Source of the DNA: Bacillota bacterium | GTDB taxonomy: Bacteria; Bacillota; Clostridia; Peptostreptococcales; Anaerovoracaceae | DNA: 40,264 nt | NCBI GenBank assembly: GCA_022769485.1 | Contig: JALEJU010000002.1 | Location: 1-40,264 of the forward strand | Direction of reading: 5' to 3' | Shown here: piece after piece, positions 22,448 to 30,846 of the stretch | Position numbering within the stretch: the stretch's first letter is position 1 | Layout: the number at the start of each line of letters is the position of its first letter | Made by a program: the position numbers and the translations under genes | Notes under the pieces: model-generated | What the model saw: only the letters and a program-made list of their open reading frames with translations | Told to the model about the DNA's origin: nothing | Database searches by the model: none

Positions 22448-23079
22448 TTATACCTTCCTCCTAATCTCGACTACAACGCCCAATATCTTTATCGGCTCGT
22501 CCTCATCGTTATAGCTGCATATTCTCGGCTCGTATGTCGGATTTAAAGGCTGCAAAATAATGCAGTCCCGTTTTTTTATAACCTCTTTTAATGTAGCGTC
22601 GTATCCATTTATGTAAACAACGGCATCTTGACCGCTTTCGCAATCCGGCTGTATGCGGATAATTAGCGTATCACCATCCATATATTTAGGATGCATGCTG
22701 TCGCCCTTTACCCGGAGTCCGATATATCCCTGTCTGCCCACTGTCACAGAGGAAGGGATTTCTTCCTAATCAACAATATTTTCGATGGCCTCGATAGGTG
22801 TTCCAGCCAGAACGGAGTCGTAGACGTTTATGCGTATTGATGTGAATTTTTGCTTTTCAGAATCTTCATAGTCGCTCATTAAGTCAGATCGCTTTATTCC
22901 GAAATATTTACACATTTTATCAACTTTGTCCATTCTCGGAGCTTTAATGCCATTGCACCAATTCGATACAGATGCGGTGCTTACGCCAATATATTCAGCT
23001 AAATTTGTTTGCGTTTTTTATGTATGCTTAATAGTCTGTTTAGGTTTTCAGAAAAAATTTTGTTAAAATCTTTTCCCAT
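22448..23079 (-). pseudogene. XRE/S24 phage-type repressor, broken by a frameshift and a TAG
   Basis: Read on the minus strand from the ATG at 23079: GKDFNKIFSENLNRLLSIHKK, then a frameshift in a run of six A (seven would restore K-T-Q), then QTNLAEYIGVSTASVSNWCNGIKAPRMDKVDKMC, a helix-turn-helix. Next SIRINVYDSVLAGTPIEAIENIVD is followed by TAG and EEIPSSV; related repressors have an aromatic residue (Tyr or Trp) where the stop is. The last 99 residues (22448-22747) are the S24 peptidase domain, with GDSMHPKYMDGDTLII containing the nucleophile Ser. An intact protein would be a CI/LexA-type lysogeny repressor of about 210 aa that cleaves itself on SOS activation. Two independent lesions mean it is dead. 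Confidence 0.85.
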
Positions 23080-23283
23080 AGATTATACCTCTCTCATTGT
23101 CTCAACAATAGCTTATAAGTTAATAAAAAACAATAAAAAAGAAAAAAATTAACTTTTAGTGTCAATATTTACTTTAAGTTATAATAGTCGTTCTTAAATT
23201 ACCTGAATAAACAACACCAGCCTGCTGGCGGGTATTTTATTTCAACATTACAATTCTATCGGATAGATTTTATATTTTTCATA
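23080..23283. other. Former repressor control region
   Basis: AT-rich. It holds an inverted repeat AAGTTAAT (about 23117-23124) with ATTAACTT (about 23148-23155), a TATAAT on the plus strand (23180-23185) without a clear -35, and a hairpin CCAG-CCTG-CTGG with GGGTATTTTATTT (about 23216-23240) that looks like a terminator. A divergent early phage gene would be expected here; none remains. Confidence 0.4.
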
Positions 23284-23312
23284 TTGAAATATTTCGATTT
23301 GAAATATATAAT
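23284..23312 (+). promoter_or_regulatory. Promoter of the CobW-like/ArsR genes with candidate ArsR operator
   Basis: TTGAAA (23284-23289), 17-bp spacer, TATAAT (23307-23312). The palindrome GAAATATTTC (23286-23295) overlaps the -35 element, and ATTTC-GATTT-GAAAT follows within the spacer; either could bind the ArsR-type protein encoded downstream. Confidence 0.6.
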
Positions 23313-23354
23313 GGCATCAATTAGTGTTATCTTACTTACCGATAAGGAGGTTTT

Positions 23355-24482
23355 ATGAAAACGAAATATATGGTAACAAGTGGATTTCTCGGATCGGGAA
23401 AAACCACATCAATGATTGCTTTTTCCAACAGCATAAACAGAAGAAATCTGGGGACAGCAGCAATTCTTGTTGACGATCTGGGAGCAGACAACATTACTGA
23501 CTATGAGTTTACCGCCACCTCAGGCGTAATAACTCTCGACATTTCGGGAGACTGCATCTGCTACCAGCACGAAAACCTAGTGGATAAACTTCACAGACTG
23601 GAAGACATTGGAGCCAGCGTGATATTTTCTGATATACCGGGGCTGGGCATCGGAGCACTCGACAACGTTTATCTTCAGCTTAACGAAAAAGAGCCCGGCG
23701 AATTCGACCTCATGCCGTTCTTCTGTCTTGTCGACCCCGAAAGGGTCAGAATGATTATGCCGGAAAATGCCGACATAAATCTGCCCGCCGAACTGAAATT
23801 TCTGCTGAAAGCACAGCTTGCCGAAGCTGATATAATCGTGCTTAACAAAATCGATACGATTTCGGATGAAAGAAAAAATGAAATCCTCAAGTTCCTTCAA
23901 ACCGGATATCCTTCAGCCAAGATTATGTCAATGTCAGCTGTATCAGGGGAAGGTGTGGATGACGTAGTTGATTATATATTAAATAACACAGCACCTGCTA
24001 AGCACAGAGAAATAGGATATGGATCAGAGGATTTTGTGGCTGCAGAAAGCAGACTGAGCTGGTACAACAGGCGAATTTTCATGGAACAGCGTGATGAAAA
24101 AAACATAGATTACAACGCAGTGATTACTGATATCTTTGAAGAAATACGAAAGGGTCTGAGAAAATCCGGTGGAAATGTACCTCATCTTAAAATGTTCGCA
24201 GCGGACAGTGATCTTGATAGAACTGATTTCTTTAAAGCCAGCCTTATAGGAATTGACTATGACATTGAATATGCACGCAAGCTTGACAGACAATATACAG
24301 CACTGTCTCTTGTAATCAATGCCCGTGCTGCAGCAGGTTCAGAAATCATGACGAACGTTGTCGATGAAGCACTTGATACCATTGCAGTAAAGTACAATCT
24401 GAAGATAAAGACATTTTTCCTGGAAGCCTTCGGAATGATGGAGGAAGGCAGAGGCAATACCGGCCGTGCCTCAAAATATTAA
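23355..24482 (+). CDS. CobW/P47K-family (G3E) GTP-binding protein
   Basis: 375 aa. The Walker A motif GFLGSGKTT is at 10-18, a Walker B-type DIPGLG at about 92-97, and the base-recognition motif NKID at about 160. G3E GTPases of the CobW group deliver metals (zinc or cobalt) to client enzymes. The usual CxCC metal motif after strand 2 is here SGDCICYQ: Cys67 and Cys69 are kept but the third Cys is Tyr70. The C-terminal half (about 215-375) does not look like the standard CobW_C domain. A strong AAGGAGG site precedes the ATG. An ArsR regulator follows after 66 bp, so the pair is probably a metal- or corrinoid-linked operon; the client is not in the window. Confidence 0.88.
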   Translation: MKTKYMVTSGFLGSGKTTSMIAFSNSINRRNLGTAAILVDDLGADNITDYEFTATSGVITLDISGDCICYQHENLVDKLHRLEDIGASVIFSDIPGLGIGALDNVYLQLNEKEPGEFDLMPFFCLVDPERVRMIMPENADINLPAELKFLLKAQLAEADIIVLNKIDTISDERKNEILKFLQTGYPSAKIMSMSAVSGEGVDDVVDYILNNTAPAKHREIGYGSEDFVAAESRLSWYNRRIFMEQRDEKNIDYNAVITDIFEEIRKGLRKSGGNVPHLKMFAADSDLDRTDFFKASLIGIDYDIEYARKLDRQYTALSLVINARAAAGSEIMTNVVDEALDTIAVKYNLKIKTFFLEAFGMMEEGRGNTGRASKY

Positions 24483-24548
24483 ATATCCATTACCTCTCCT
24501 ATGTGCTATAATATCAGTACAAATCAACATTTATAGGAGACTCGGAAT

Positions 24549-24986
24549 ATGAACAACGAATACCTAAGGGTTTTTAAGGCATTCTCTGACCCCAAGAGGG
24601 TAAGAATTCTGGAATTACTGTGTGAAAATGAAGAATGTGCCTGTGTGCTGCTGGATGACCTGCAGATTTCGCAGCCGACACTTTCCCACCATATGAGGAT
24701 CCTCCGCGATTCAGGAATCGTCACAGGAAGAAAAGTGGGCAAATGGACATATTACAGAATCAATGAAGAGGGCTGCGAATATGCAGGTAAACTGATCACC
24801 AATCTTAAAGAGCACAAGCTGAGCACTGCTGTGAAAGCTATGACCAGATTCTTCGGGATGTGGAAGAGAATCAAATCGCCATTCAAAAAGAGACGGGGGT
24901 ACGGACAAAATCTTGGACTGATTATGCAGCAAAACCAAGATGTTGTCTATACCCAATCGGACTCAGTCCGCTCAGAGATAGTTTAA
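24549..24986 (+). CDS. ArsR/SmtB-family metalloregulator, C-terminus extended by a palindromic repeat
   Basis: 145 aa. A winged-helix ArsR domain (1-95) is clear: YLRVFKAFSDPKRVRILELLCENEECACVLLDDLQISQPTLSHHMRILRDSGIVTGRKVGKWTYYRI. Cys25, Cys30 and Cys32 near the recognition helix could bind soft metals, similar to ArsR3/CadC-type sites. The domain ends around FFGMWKR (about 107). Residues 116-145 are encoded by the first of two palindromic repeat units (24897-24954), so the natural end has been replaced. It may repress itself and the CobW-like gene. A separate TATAAT at 24507-24512 could give it extra expression. Confidence 0.9.
   Translation: MNNEYLRVFKAFSDPKRVRILELLCENEECACVLLDDLQISQPTLSHHMRILRDSGIVTGRKVGKWTYYRINEEGCEYAGKLITNLKEHKLSTAVKAMTRFFGMWKRIKSPFKKRRGYGQNLGLIMQQNQDVVYTQSDSVRSEIV
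24897..24954. repeat. Palindromic repeat unit 1 (inside the arsR 3' end)
   Basis: GGGTACGGACAAAATCTTGG (24897-24916) pairs with CCAAGATGTTGTCTATACCC (24935-24954) at 17 of 20 positions. The arm shares GGGGT-x-CGGACAA-x-A-x-CTTGG with unit 2, 100 bp away. Confidence 0.75.
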
Positions 24987-24997
24987 TACGTTTGAGA

Positions 24998-25057
24998 AGG
25001 GGGTGCGGACAAGAACTTGGCCTATCGGTATAGTCCAACTTTTTGTCCGCACCCCTT
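24998..25057. repeat. Palindromic repeat unit 2 (long hairpin)
   Basis: The left arm (24998-25025) contains GGGGTGCGGACAAGAACTTGG then CCTAT. It pairs with the right arm (25030-25057, ATAGTCCAA...TTGTCCGCACCCC) around a CGGT loop, with only a few mismatches over about 27 bp. It follows arsR directly and may also act as a terminator. Confidence 0.8.
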
Positions 25058-25075
25058 TATAACGGTTTTACGACG

Positions 25076-25100
25076 CCCCGCATCTACGCGGGGTTTTCTT
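25076..25100 (+). terminator. Terminator of the CobW-like/ArsR operon
   Basis: CCCCGC-atctac-GCGGGG (25076-25093) followed by TTTTCTT. Confidence 0.85.
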
Positions 25101-25139
25101 ATAACAAATCAGAGCAGAACCGCTTGATTCCGCTCTGAT
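25101..25139 (-). terminator. Terminator of the envelope cluster
   Basis: On the minus strand ATCAGAGC and GCTCTGAT (25108-25115 with 25132-25139) pair, with a further 3 bp inside after one mismatch, followed by TTGTTAT. It lies about 30 bp past the stop at 25170. Confidence 0.6.
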
Positions 25140-25169
25140 AAAGCCAACTTGTTAAAGGCCGCTCTGCCG

Positions 25170-26882
25170 TTACGCTGTCTGTTTCTCACTTTTAAGGGCA
25201 GGCTTTCGGAAAAATCCGGAATAAATCAGCATAGCCGCCAGCCCCCAGAAGTATGCCATCATATACGGCTCTTCAAAAATATTTTCGAAATAGCAATGCA
25301 CTAAAACGCCGCAAAGCCCGGAGAAGATAGAAACTGCCAGAACCTTTTGATTCCCGATATTGCGAGTCAACGCCTCCCGTTTCCATTGTCCCGGGAAAGC
25401 CGAAACGCTGCTCTGTCCCATAGCCGCCGGAAGCTCTGCGGGAACAGGCGATTCTCCGCTGCGGTAAACTGCCCGAAGACCCCAGACTACAAGAGCCGCC
25501 ATCATCAGTAAATAAAACGCCAGCCCTAAATAGCCCATTTCCACCATGGTTTTCAAGTAATAGTTGTCCATGTAAAAATATTCAAATTCCTCGGTTTTGT
25601 CTAAAACCTGATTGTTCATGGCCACCGCGCCGCCAAAACGTCCCAGTCCAAAGCCCAGGAGCGGATTATTGTCGTGGAGCAGCATCCGCCCCGTTTCCCA
25701 GCGCAGAGCCCGGCCGCCCACAGCGGAAGCCTCCGCATAATCGCTGGTAAACAAATAGGTCAGCCGGTTCAAAACCGACGGAACCGCCACCAGAATACCT
25801 GCCACGGCGGCTCCCATCAGCAGAAACAGACGCCGGTCAATATAAAGTGCGAAAAGAACTACGGCCACTACAAGCCCCAGCCACGCTCCTTTTGAAAAAG
25901 TAAAGAGCATGCACAAACACATAAGGCCTGTTAAACACAGGAAAAAGCACTTGGCTAAAGGCTTTTTCACATAGTAAATCAAGCCGGCTGCTAAAGGCGC
26001 GGCCAATACCAAGAGTGAACCGAAGATATTGGGGCTTCCCGTCAGCGAAAATACTCTCGTGCGCACCCCCATCTCGGTCTGGCTCACCCAGCCGGACGGA
26101 ATTTCCACGCCAATAACGTATTGATAAATTCCATGAACTGCTAAAAGACTCGCCATGCAGAGAAAAGCTCCGTACAGCACTTTAAAATCCCTGTCATTTT
26201 CTACCAAGCGAAGAATCAGGAAAAACCAAAGCAGATATTCGCACTGCGCCCGGTATCCCGCCAATGCAATATCCGGCCAGGGGCAAACGATCATCATGAG
26301 GAAAAAACCCGCCCCCATAAAGAGAAGTATATACAATCCCATTTGGCTCTCCCGCTGCAAAGCGTCTGTCTGCCCCAGAGCATTTCGCCAAAGCACCAGA
26401 AATAAGGCTCCCATCAGGAACAGTTCTTCCCATACAGAAGCTAAAAATCCGATCCCCAGCAAATCCCGAATTACATATTCCATCGGCAGATAAAACGCAA
26501 ACGCCGCTAAAACCCATTGGTGCAGGTTCAGCTTATGGATCCATCCGAAAATCACACTTCCGTCTGTTAATTTAAAATAGCAATCCCGAAGAAATGTCAA
26601 TATGCGGTAAAACACACTCTGCCGCAGAATATTTCCCAGCGCCGAAAGCAATGCGTCAATACGCTTGGTAAATCGTCCGTAACAGGAAAGTCGGGTTGTA
26701 TCCGCAGCTCCGCAGAACCGTTCCCAGATCCGCTTTGCCGCAGAAGCCCCATAGCTTTCATGCACCGCTTCCGACAGCTTTCGCAGCCTGCTGTTTTCAG
26801 CCGCTCTGCGAAGGGAGAGAACCACCGCCGCGATAACCTTCCCGATTACGCTGTTTTGAAAGATACTCGTCATTTTCCACAC
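25170..26882 (-). CDS. O-antigen ligase/polymerase-family (Wzy/WaaL) membrane protein
   Basis: 570 aa with about 10-12 hydrophobic helices from residue 125 on. The O-antigen ligase domain includes the periplasm-type loop motifs GIYQYVIGVEIPSGWVSQTE, RVFSLTGSPNIFGSLLVLAAPLAAGL and, between helices, ETGRMLLHDNNPLLGFGLGRFGG, followed by MDNYYLKTMVEMGYLGLAFYLLM. A hydrophilic N-terminal extension of about 120 residues is not part of the core family. In a Gram-positive such proteins polymerise or attach wall glycopolymers on the outer face of the membrane. The start is GTG at 26882 (AGGG 5-6 nt upstream) or ATG at 26873. It is the last gene of the envelope run, 12 bp after the DUF4330 gene. Confidence 0.92.
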   Translation of the reverse strand: MWKMTSIFQNSVIGKVIAAVVLSLRRAAENSRLRKLSEAVHESYGASAAKRIWERFCGAADTTRLSCYGRFTKRIDALLSALGNILRQSVFYRILTFLRDCYFKLTDGSVIFGWIHKLNLHQWVLAAFAFYLPMEYVIRDLLGIGFLASVWEELFLMGALFLVLWRNALGQTDALQRESQMGLYILLFMGAGFFLMMIVCPWPDIALAGYRAQCEYLLWFFLILRLVENDRDFKVLYGAFLCMASLLAVHGIYQYVIGVEIPSGWVSQTEMGVRTRVFSLTGSPNIFGSLLVLAAPLAAGLIYYVKKPLAKCFFLCLTGLMCLCMLFTFSKGAWLGLVVAVVLFALYIDRRLFLLMGAAVAGILVAVPSVLNRLTYLFTSDYAEASAVGGRALRWETGRMLLHDNNPLLGFGLGRFGGAVAMNNQVLDKTEEFEYFYMDNYYLKTMVEMGYLGLAFYLLMMAALVVWGLRAVYRSGESPVPAELPAAMGQSSVSAFPGQWKREALTRNIGNQKVLAVSIFSGLCGVLVHCYFENIFEEPYMMAYFWGLAAMLIYSGFFRKPALKSEKQTA

Positions 26883-26894
26883 ACCATAACCCTG

Positions 26895-27407
26895 CTACTG
26901 CGCCTGTCCGCCGATTTCCACATAGCGTATCGTACCGCTGCATTCAAAGCGCTGGGTCTTTACAATATAGGTTTTGCCTGCCCTCAGTTCCTGGCTGCCG
27001 ATTTTCGGACTGGCCGTTCCTTCGGGAACCGTGGTCTTGATTTTCACGATCACATCTTTTTTGCTGGGATCCGTGCTGTTCACGATAGTTCCGTCATCCC
27101 GCGGCGTCTGCACGATATAATCTTCAAACCAGACGTCTTCAATAGTAGCATTCAGATATTCATTTCCGCTTACAATCCGCTCCCCTTTCAGATCCTGCCG
27201 TTCGATTTCATTTAAAATCCGAGGACTGGTGCCGATAATATCCACTTCCACGATGCAGTCTACCTGAGGAGCCACTTTGTTCTGCACCTGCGTTCCGAAC
27301 AGCTTCACACCTACGCCGGCTATAACAGCCACGATCAAAACGAGTACCAGTAAATCGGCAAGATTTATAATGCCGAACAGCTTCCCCTTTTCATTGACGA
27401 TTTTCAT
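26895..27407 (-). CDS. DUF4330 family membrane-anchored protein
   Basis: 170 aa from the ATG at 27407 (GAGGAG 9 nt upstream; the frame extends to 27449 without a better start). The N-terminus KIVNEKGKLFGIINLADLLVLVLIVAVIAGVGVKLF is the DUF4330 hallmark: a short cytosolic tail and one membrane helix. The outer part is beta-rich (VDCIVEVDIIGTSPRILNEIERQDLKGERIV...). The family occurs in Clostridia beside wall-polymer glycosyltransferases and O-antigen-ligase proteins, as here, and may be an accessory of polymer export. No activity is established. Confidence 0.88.
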   Translation of the reverse strand: MKIVNEKGKLFGIINLADLLVLVLIVAVIAGVGVKLFGTQVQNKVAPQVDCIVEVDIIGTSPRILNEIERQDLKGERIVSGNEYLNATIEDVWFEDYIVQTPRDDGTIVNSTDPSKKDVIVKIKTTVPEGTASPKIGSQELRAGKTYIVKTQRFECSGTIRYVEIGGQAQ

Positions 27408-27490
27408 TTCTTCTTCTCCTCTTTTGTTATGATTGATTTTTGAACTCACATATGATGATAATATCGTTTTTCAAATTTCAGCGGGATTCA

Positions 27491-28624
27491 TCAAAAAATA
27501 TGCTTGTCTTCCAAAATCCGCTCCATCTGTTTTACCCGTTCATCCCAGGAGCAGGCTTTGCCGTAAGCCATTCGTTTCGCCCTCTTTTCCGGATCGTGTT
27601 CCGCCAGAGCCTGTGCGCACAGTTCTAAAAACTTCTCCCGGTTTTCCGCGATATAAACCACATCGGCAAAATCCGTAACCTGAAGAGGCTCTTTCGTGCT
27701 GACAATGGGCTTCCCCGTCGCCAGATATTCATAAAATTTCAGCGGACTTACATCTTTGGACAGCTTTCCTTCCTGAAAAACATTCAGGCAAACGTCAAAA
27801 CGGCGTATGTACTCCGGCAATTCCGTCTGAGGAACCAGCCCGATAAATTCCACATTGGGGCAGCTTTCAACCGCCGATAAATCAACGCCCGGCATCCGCC
27901 TGCCGATAAACTGTAATCTGCAATCGGGAAATTTCAAGGCCACCTCCCGCAGACATTCGTAATCGATGCAATCCTGAAGCATTCCCACAAATCCAAAAAT
28001 GGGCTGCTTTTTTTCGTCCTCCGACGGCTGTGCCGCTTGGGAAAAGATTTCATACGCCGCGCCGTTGGGTATCATAGCGGTATTGGAATTGTATTCCTTC
28101 AGAGTTTCATACAATCCCTGTGCCGTACAGAAAACCATATCCGCGCGCTTTGCCAAATCCTCCTCCATGCGGTCTACCACTTCCGGATTGATCATACCTT
28201 TATAGGCTGAATGCCGATCCACACAGTCGTAGATCACTCCCCGGTTGGGCACCAGCTCCGTCAAGTCGCAGGAGGTCGGGGAATAACACCAAAGATACGG
28301 CCGTTCAAATCCGTTTTCCCGCACTACCTTTTTTATGAATTTTGCCAGCCGTTTTTGATTCAACCGGTTAATCCAGCGATATTTATTAAAAAAAGGAAGC
28401 GCCGGAGGAGACGCATACACCGTTATATTTTCCTTCGCCTTTACGCCTCCCTTCCTCCAGGCCGATAACCGTTCTTTTGCCGCCTTATCCTTGAGAGGAG
28501 CCAGGTACGTTACCGGCGGGTCGATGTAGAGGATTTCCGCATCGGATAACCGGTTCATCACATTCTGCTTTCTGGTTGGGAAGGGATAATAATTTGAAGT
28601 AGAAACACAGACAATTTGCTTCAT
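27491..28624 (-). CDS. Glycosyltransferase (GT-B fold, family 1/4-like, TuaH-type)
   Basis: 377 aa. The N-terminal Rossmann half includes IVCVSTSNYYPFPTRKQNVMNRL and WCYSPTSCDLTELVPNRGVIYDCVDRHSAY. The C-terminal half has PIFGFVGMLQDCIDYECLREVALKFPDCRLQFIGR, then FDVCLNVFQEGKLSKDVSPLKFYEYLATGKPIVST, the acceptor/nucleotide-sugar binding region with the conserved Glu. No signal peptide, so a cytoplasmic enzyme that extends a lipid-linked glycan. It resembles teichuronic-acid-type transferases. It lies 15 bp downstream of the GT-CsaB fusion and is part of the secondary wall polymer cluster. Confidence 0.92.
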   Translation of the reverse strand: MKQIVCVSTSNYYPFPTRKQNVMNRLSDAEILYIDPPVTYLAPLKDKAAKERLSAWRKGGVKAKENITVYASPPALPFFNKYRWINRLNQKRLAKFIKKVVRENGFERPYLWCYSPTSCDLTELVPNRGVIYDCVDRHSAYKGMINPEVVDRMEEDLAKRADMVFCTAQGLYETLKEYNSNTAMIPNGAAYEIFSQAAQPSEDEKKQPIFGFVGMLQDCIDYECLREVALKFPDCRLQFIGRRMPGVDLSAVESCPNVEFIGLVPQTELPEYIRRFDVCLNVFQEGKLSKDVSPLKFYEYLATGKPIVSTKEPLQVTDFADVVYIAENREKFLELCAQALAEHDPEKRAKRMAYGKACSWDERVKQMERILEDKHIF

Positions 28625-28639
28625 TGCAGCTTTCCTTCC

Positions 28640-30835
28640 TTAGTTGTTCATATTTAAAAATCTGGCCGCTACCTGCCGGTTTATATGTTCCCTTTCTTTT
28701 AAGCGCTTAGCTGCCGCTTCGGAAAACTCCTGCCCCGGATCACTAAGCGCCCTGTCGATCTGCACGCAGAGCTTGTCCGCCGTCAGTTCCTCCAACGCCA
28801 GGCAAGCCTTGGAGTCCAGATCCTGCAGGAAACTGTCCACCTTGACATCATAGGAAATACCTACCACAGGAGACCCTCCCGCCGTGGCAAAAATCAAAGA
28901 GTGCAGACGCATGCCCACTACTGCCCGCATGGAGCCCAGCATACCGATCAGATCTCCCACTTCATGCTGTTTGGTACAGACATAATAGGGAGCCTTCATT
29001 CGTTCCGTTACCTTTCGCGCCGCGCTGATATCCGCAGGCACTTCGATGGGCAGAAAGACCGGGGTTACCCCGTACGTTTCGTAAGCATAATCCGCCGCTT
29101 TTGCTACCTGGTCGTAGCAGTTAAACTGCGGCCAGTTCCTCAGGCAAAAACCAATCAGGGCTTCGGTTTCCTCGATTCCTTCCGAACGGAAAGCGGATTC
29201 GATTTGAACCGGATTGGATTTTTTAATATTTACCACCGGATCTGCCGTTAAAATGATTTCCGGCTTGTCCACCCCGATCTCTTTCAAAAGCCGCATGGAT
29301 TTACTGTCCCGCAAAGTGATCACTTCCGTGGTCTTGTTTAAAACCTTCGCCGCCAGTTTCCGGTTCCGTTCCGACTTCAAAGGGCCGATTCCGCAGCCGT
29401 ACATAAGCACTCTGCATCCCTGCCGTTTCGCCGCCCAGAGGGTAAATAGATAGAAATACAGAGAACGGGAAGATGTTACATCCTGAATCAGGGATCCCCC
29501 GCCGTTCACAAATATTTTCGCTTTTTTCAGACTTCGGAAAAAAGCAAATACATTAAAAAGGTAAATTGCCCTCACCCGGTCAGCCTCCCGGGTTTCCTTA
29601 CGGTTCCGCGACATGACCCAAAAGGGCATATCCGCGTCAATTTCCCGCAGGGAAGATAAAATTGCCTTTAAAATGGCTTCGTCTCCCGCATTTCCCCGTC
29701 CGTAAGCACCGCAGATTACCGCGCCCTGACGGGCTTTGGGATTTAACTGCCGCTTCATGATGGTCTGGTATGCCCATTCCTGTTTATTTTTCATGTTTTC
29801 CAGGGAGAATTCGTTTTTCGCCCTCCGGAACAGATTTTCCGCCAATACCTGCCTCAAATCCGCATCCACAGATAAGCGATATATGTATTCCGCAAAGGTA
29901 TCCACATCTCCCGCTTCAAATAAGAAGCCGTTTTCACCGTGAGTAATTAAAGAGGGAATACCGCCTACGCGGCTGGCAATCGCGGGACAATGTTCGTACG
30001 CTCCTTCCAGAAGAGAATACGGAAACGTCTCCGAAAGGGAAGAAAGCACATTAATATCCACGTCCGCAAAAAAACCTTGAATATCGCTGATCCAGCCTGC
30101 AAACTCCACCCGTTCCTGCACACCTAAGGCTTCCGCCAGATTCCGAAGTTCCTCTTCATCCTCCCCGGTCCCTGCGATCCGCAGCTGCAGCCTGGGATTT
30201 TTCTCATAGGCTTTGGCAAATGCCCGGATGAGAGTTCCGATATCCTTTACCGGTGTCAAGCGGGCTGCAATGCCCACGACAATGTCCCCTTCCGTTTTCG
30301 GCGGTTTTCCTTCCTCTTTGGCTCCGGAAAAATCCAAGCCGTTAAAAATCGTAAAGATTTTATGAGGGTCAAACCCCCGTTCGATCAGATTCAGCTCCAT
30401 CCGGTCTGCAACAGCCATATAAAAGTCCATCTGCCGCAGAGCAATGGCATTGATCAAACCAAAGGTATACTGTTTCCAGGGCATTCCCAGATAATCCAGC
30501 TTCGGATCGGAATGCACGGTAGTCATCACCGGAATGGATCTCCGCTTTTTTACCAGAACGCCCAGCATATTGGCTTTTGCCCCATGGCAATGGATTACAT
30601 CCGGTTTAAACGTATCTACCGCCTCCAGAGCCATACGCAAATCTTTCATTATATTCCAGCCGTTATCCATATCGATAACATTCAGCCCCATCTCCCGACC
30701 CTCGTCCGCCAGAACGCCTTTATGAAAACTTACCAGACAGACCTGGTTGTCGGCAGACAATTCTCTTGCCAGAGACAGTATATGTGTTTTTCCGCCGCCG
30801 ATATCTCCGCCGGCTGCAAACAGCATGATGTTCAT
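28640..30835 (-). CDS. csaB: Fusion of a GT4 glycosyltransferase and polysaccharide pyruvyl transferase CsaB
   Basis: 731 aa from the ATG at 30835 (GGAGG 4 nt upstream; the longer frame begins inside the preceding gene's end). Residues 1 to about 365 are a GT4 glycosyltransferase: FAAGGDIGGGKTHILSLAREL, later GIAARLTPVKDIGTLIRAFA and SSLSETFPYSLLEGAYEHCPAIASRVGGIPSLI with the EX7E pattern. Residues about 375-725 are CsaB: AVICGAYGRGNAGDEAILKAIL, FVNGGGSLIQDVTSSRSLYFY and GMRLHSLIFATAGGSPVVGISYDVKVDSF with the conserved His. CsaB adds ketal-pyruvate to the secondary cell wall polymer that SLH domains bind. The next upstream gene encodes an SLH protein, so both halves of an anchoring system are adjacent. 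One polypeptide may extend and then pyruvylate the same glycan. Confidence 0.95.
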   Translation of the reverse strand: MNIMLFAAGGDIGGGKTHILSLARELSADNQVCLVSFHKGVLADEGREMGLNVIDMDNGWNIMKDLRMALEAVDTFKPDVIHCHGAKANMLGVLVKKRRSIPVMTTVHSDPKLDYLGMPWKQYTFGLINAIALRQMDFYMAVADRMELNLIERGFDPHKIFTIFNGLDFSGAKEEGKPPKTEGDIVVGIAARLTPVKDIGTLIRAFAKAYEKNPRLQLRIAGTGEDEEELRNLAEALGVQERVEFAGWISDIQGFFADVDINVLSSLSETFPYSLLEGAYEHCPAIASRVGGIPSLITHGENGFLFEAGDVDTFAEYIYRLSVDADLRQVLAENLFRRAKNEFSLENMKNKQEWAYQTIMKRQLNPKARQGAVICGAYGRGNAGDEAILKAILSSLREIDADMPFWVMSRNRKETREADRVRAIYLFNVFAFFRSLKKAKIFVNGGGSLIQDVTSSRSLYFYLFTLWAAKRQGCRVLMYGCGIGPLKSERNRKLAAKVLNKTTEVITLRDSKSMRLLKEIGVDKPEIILTADPVVNIKKSNPVQIESAFRSEGIEETEALIGFCLRNWPQFNCYDQVAKAADYAYETYGVTPVFLPIEVPADISAARKVTERMKAPYYVCTKQHEVGDLIGMLGSMRAVVGMRLHSLIFATAGGSPVVGISYDVKVDSFLQDLDSKACLALEELTADKLCVQIDRALSDPGQEFSEAAAKRLKEREHINRQVAARFLNMNN

Positions 30836-30846
30836 AGATCCTCCTG

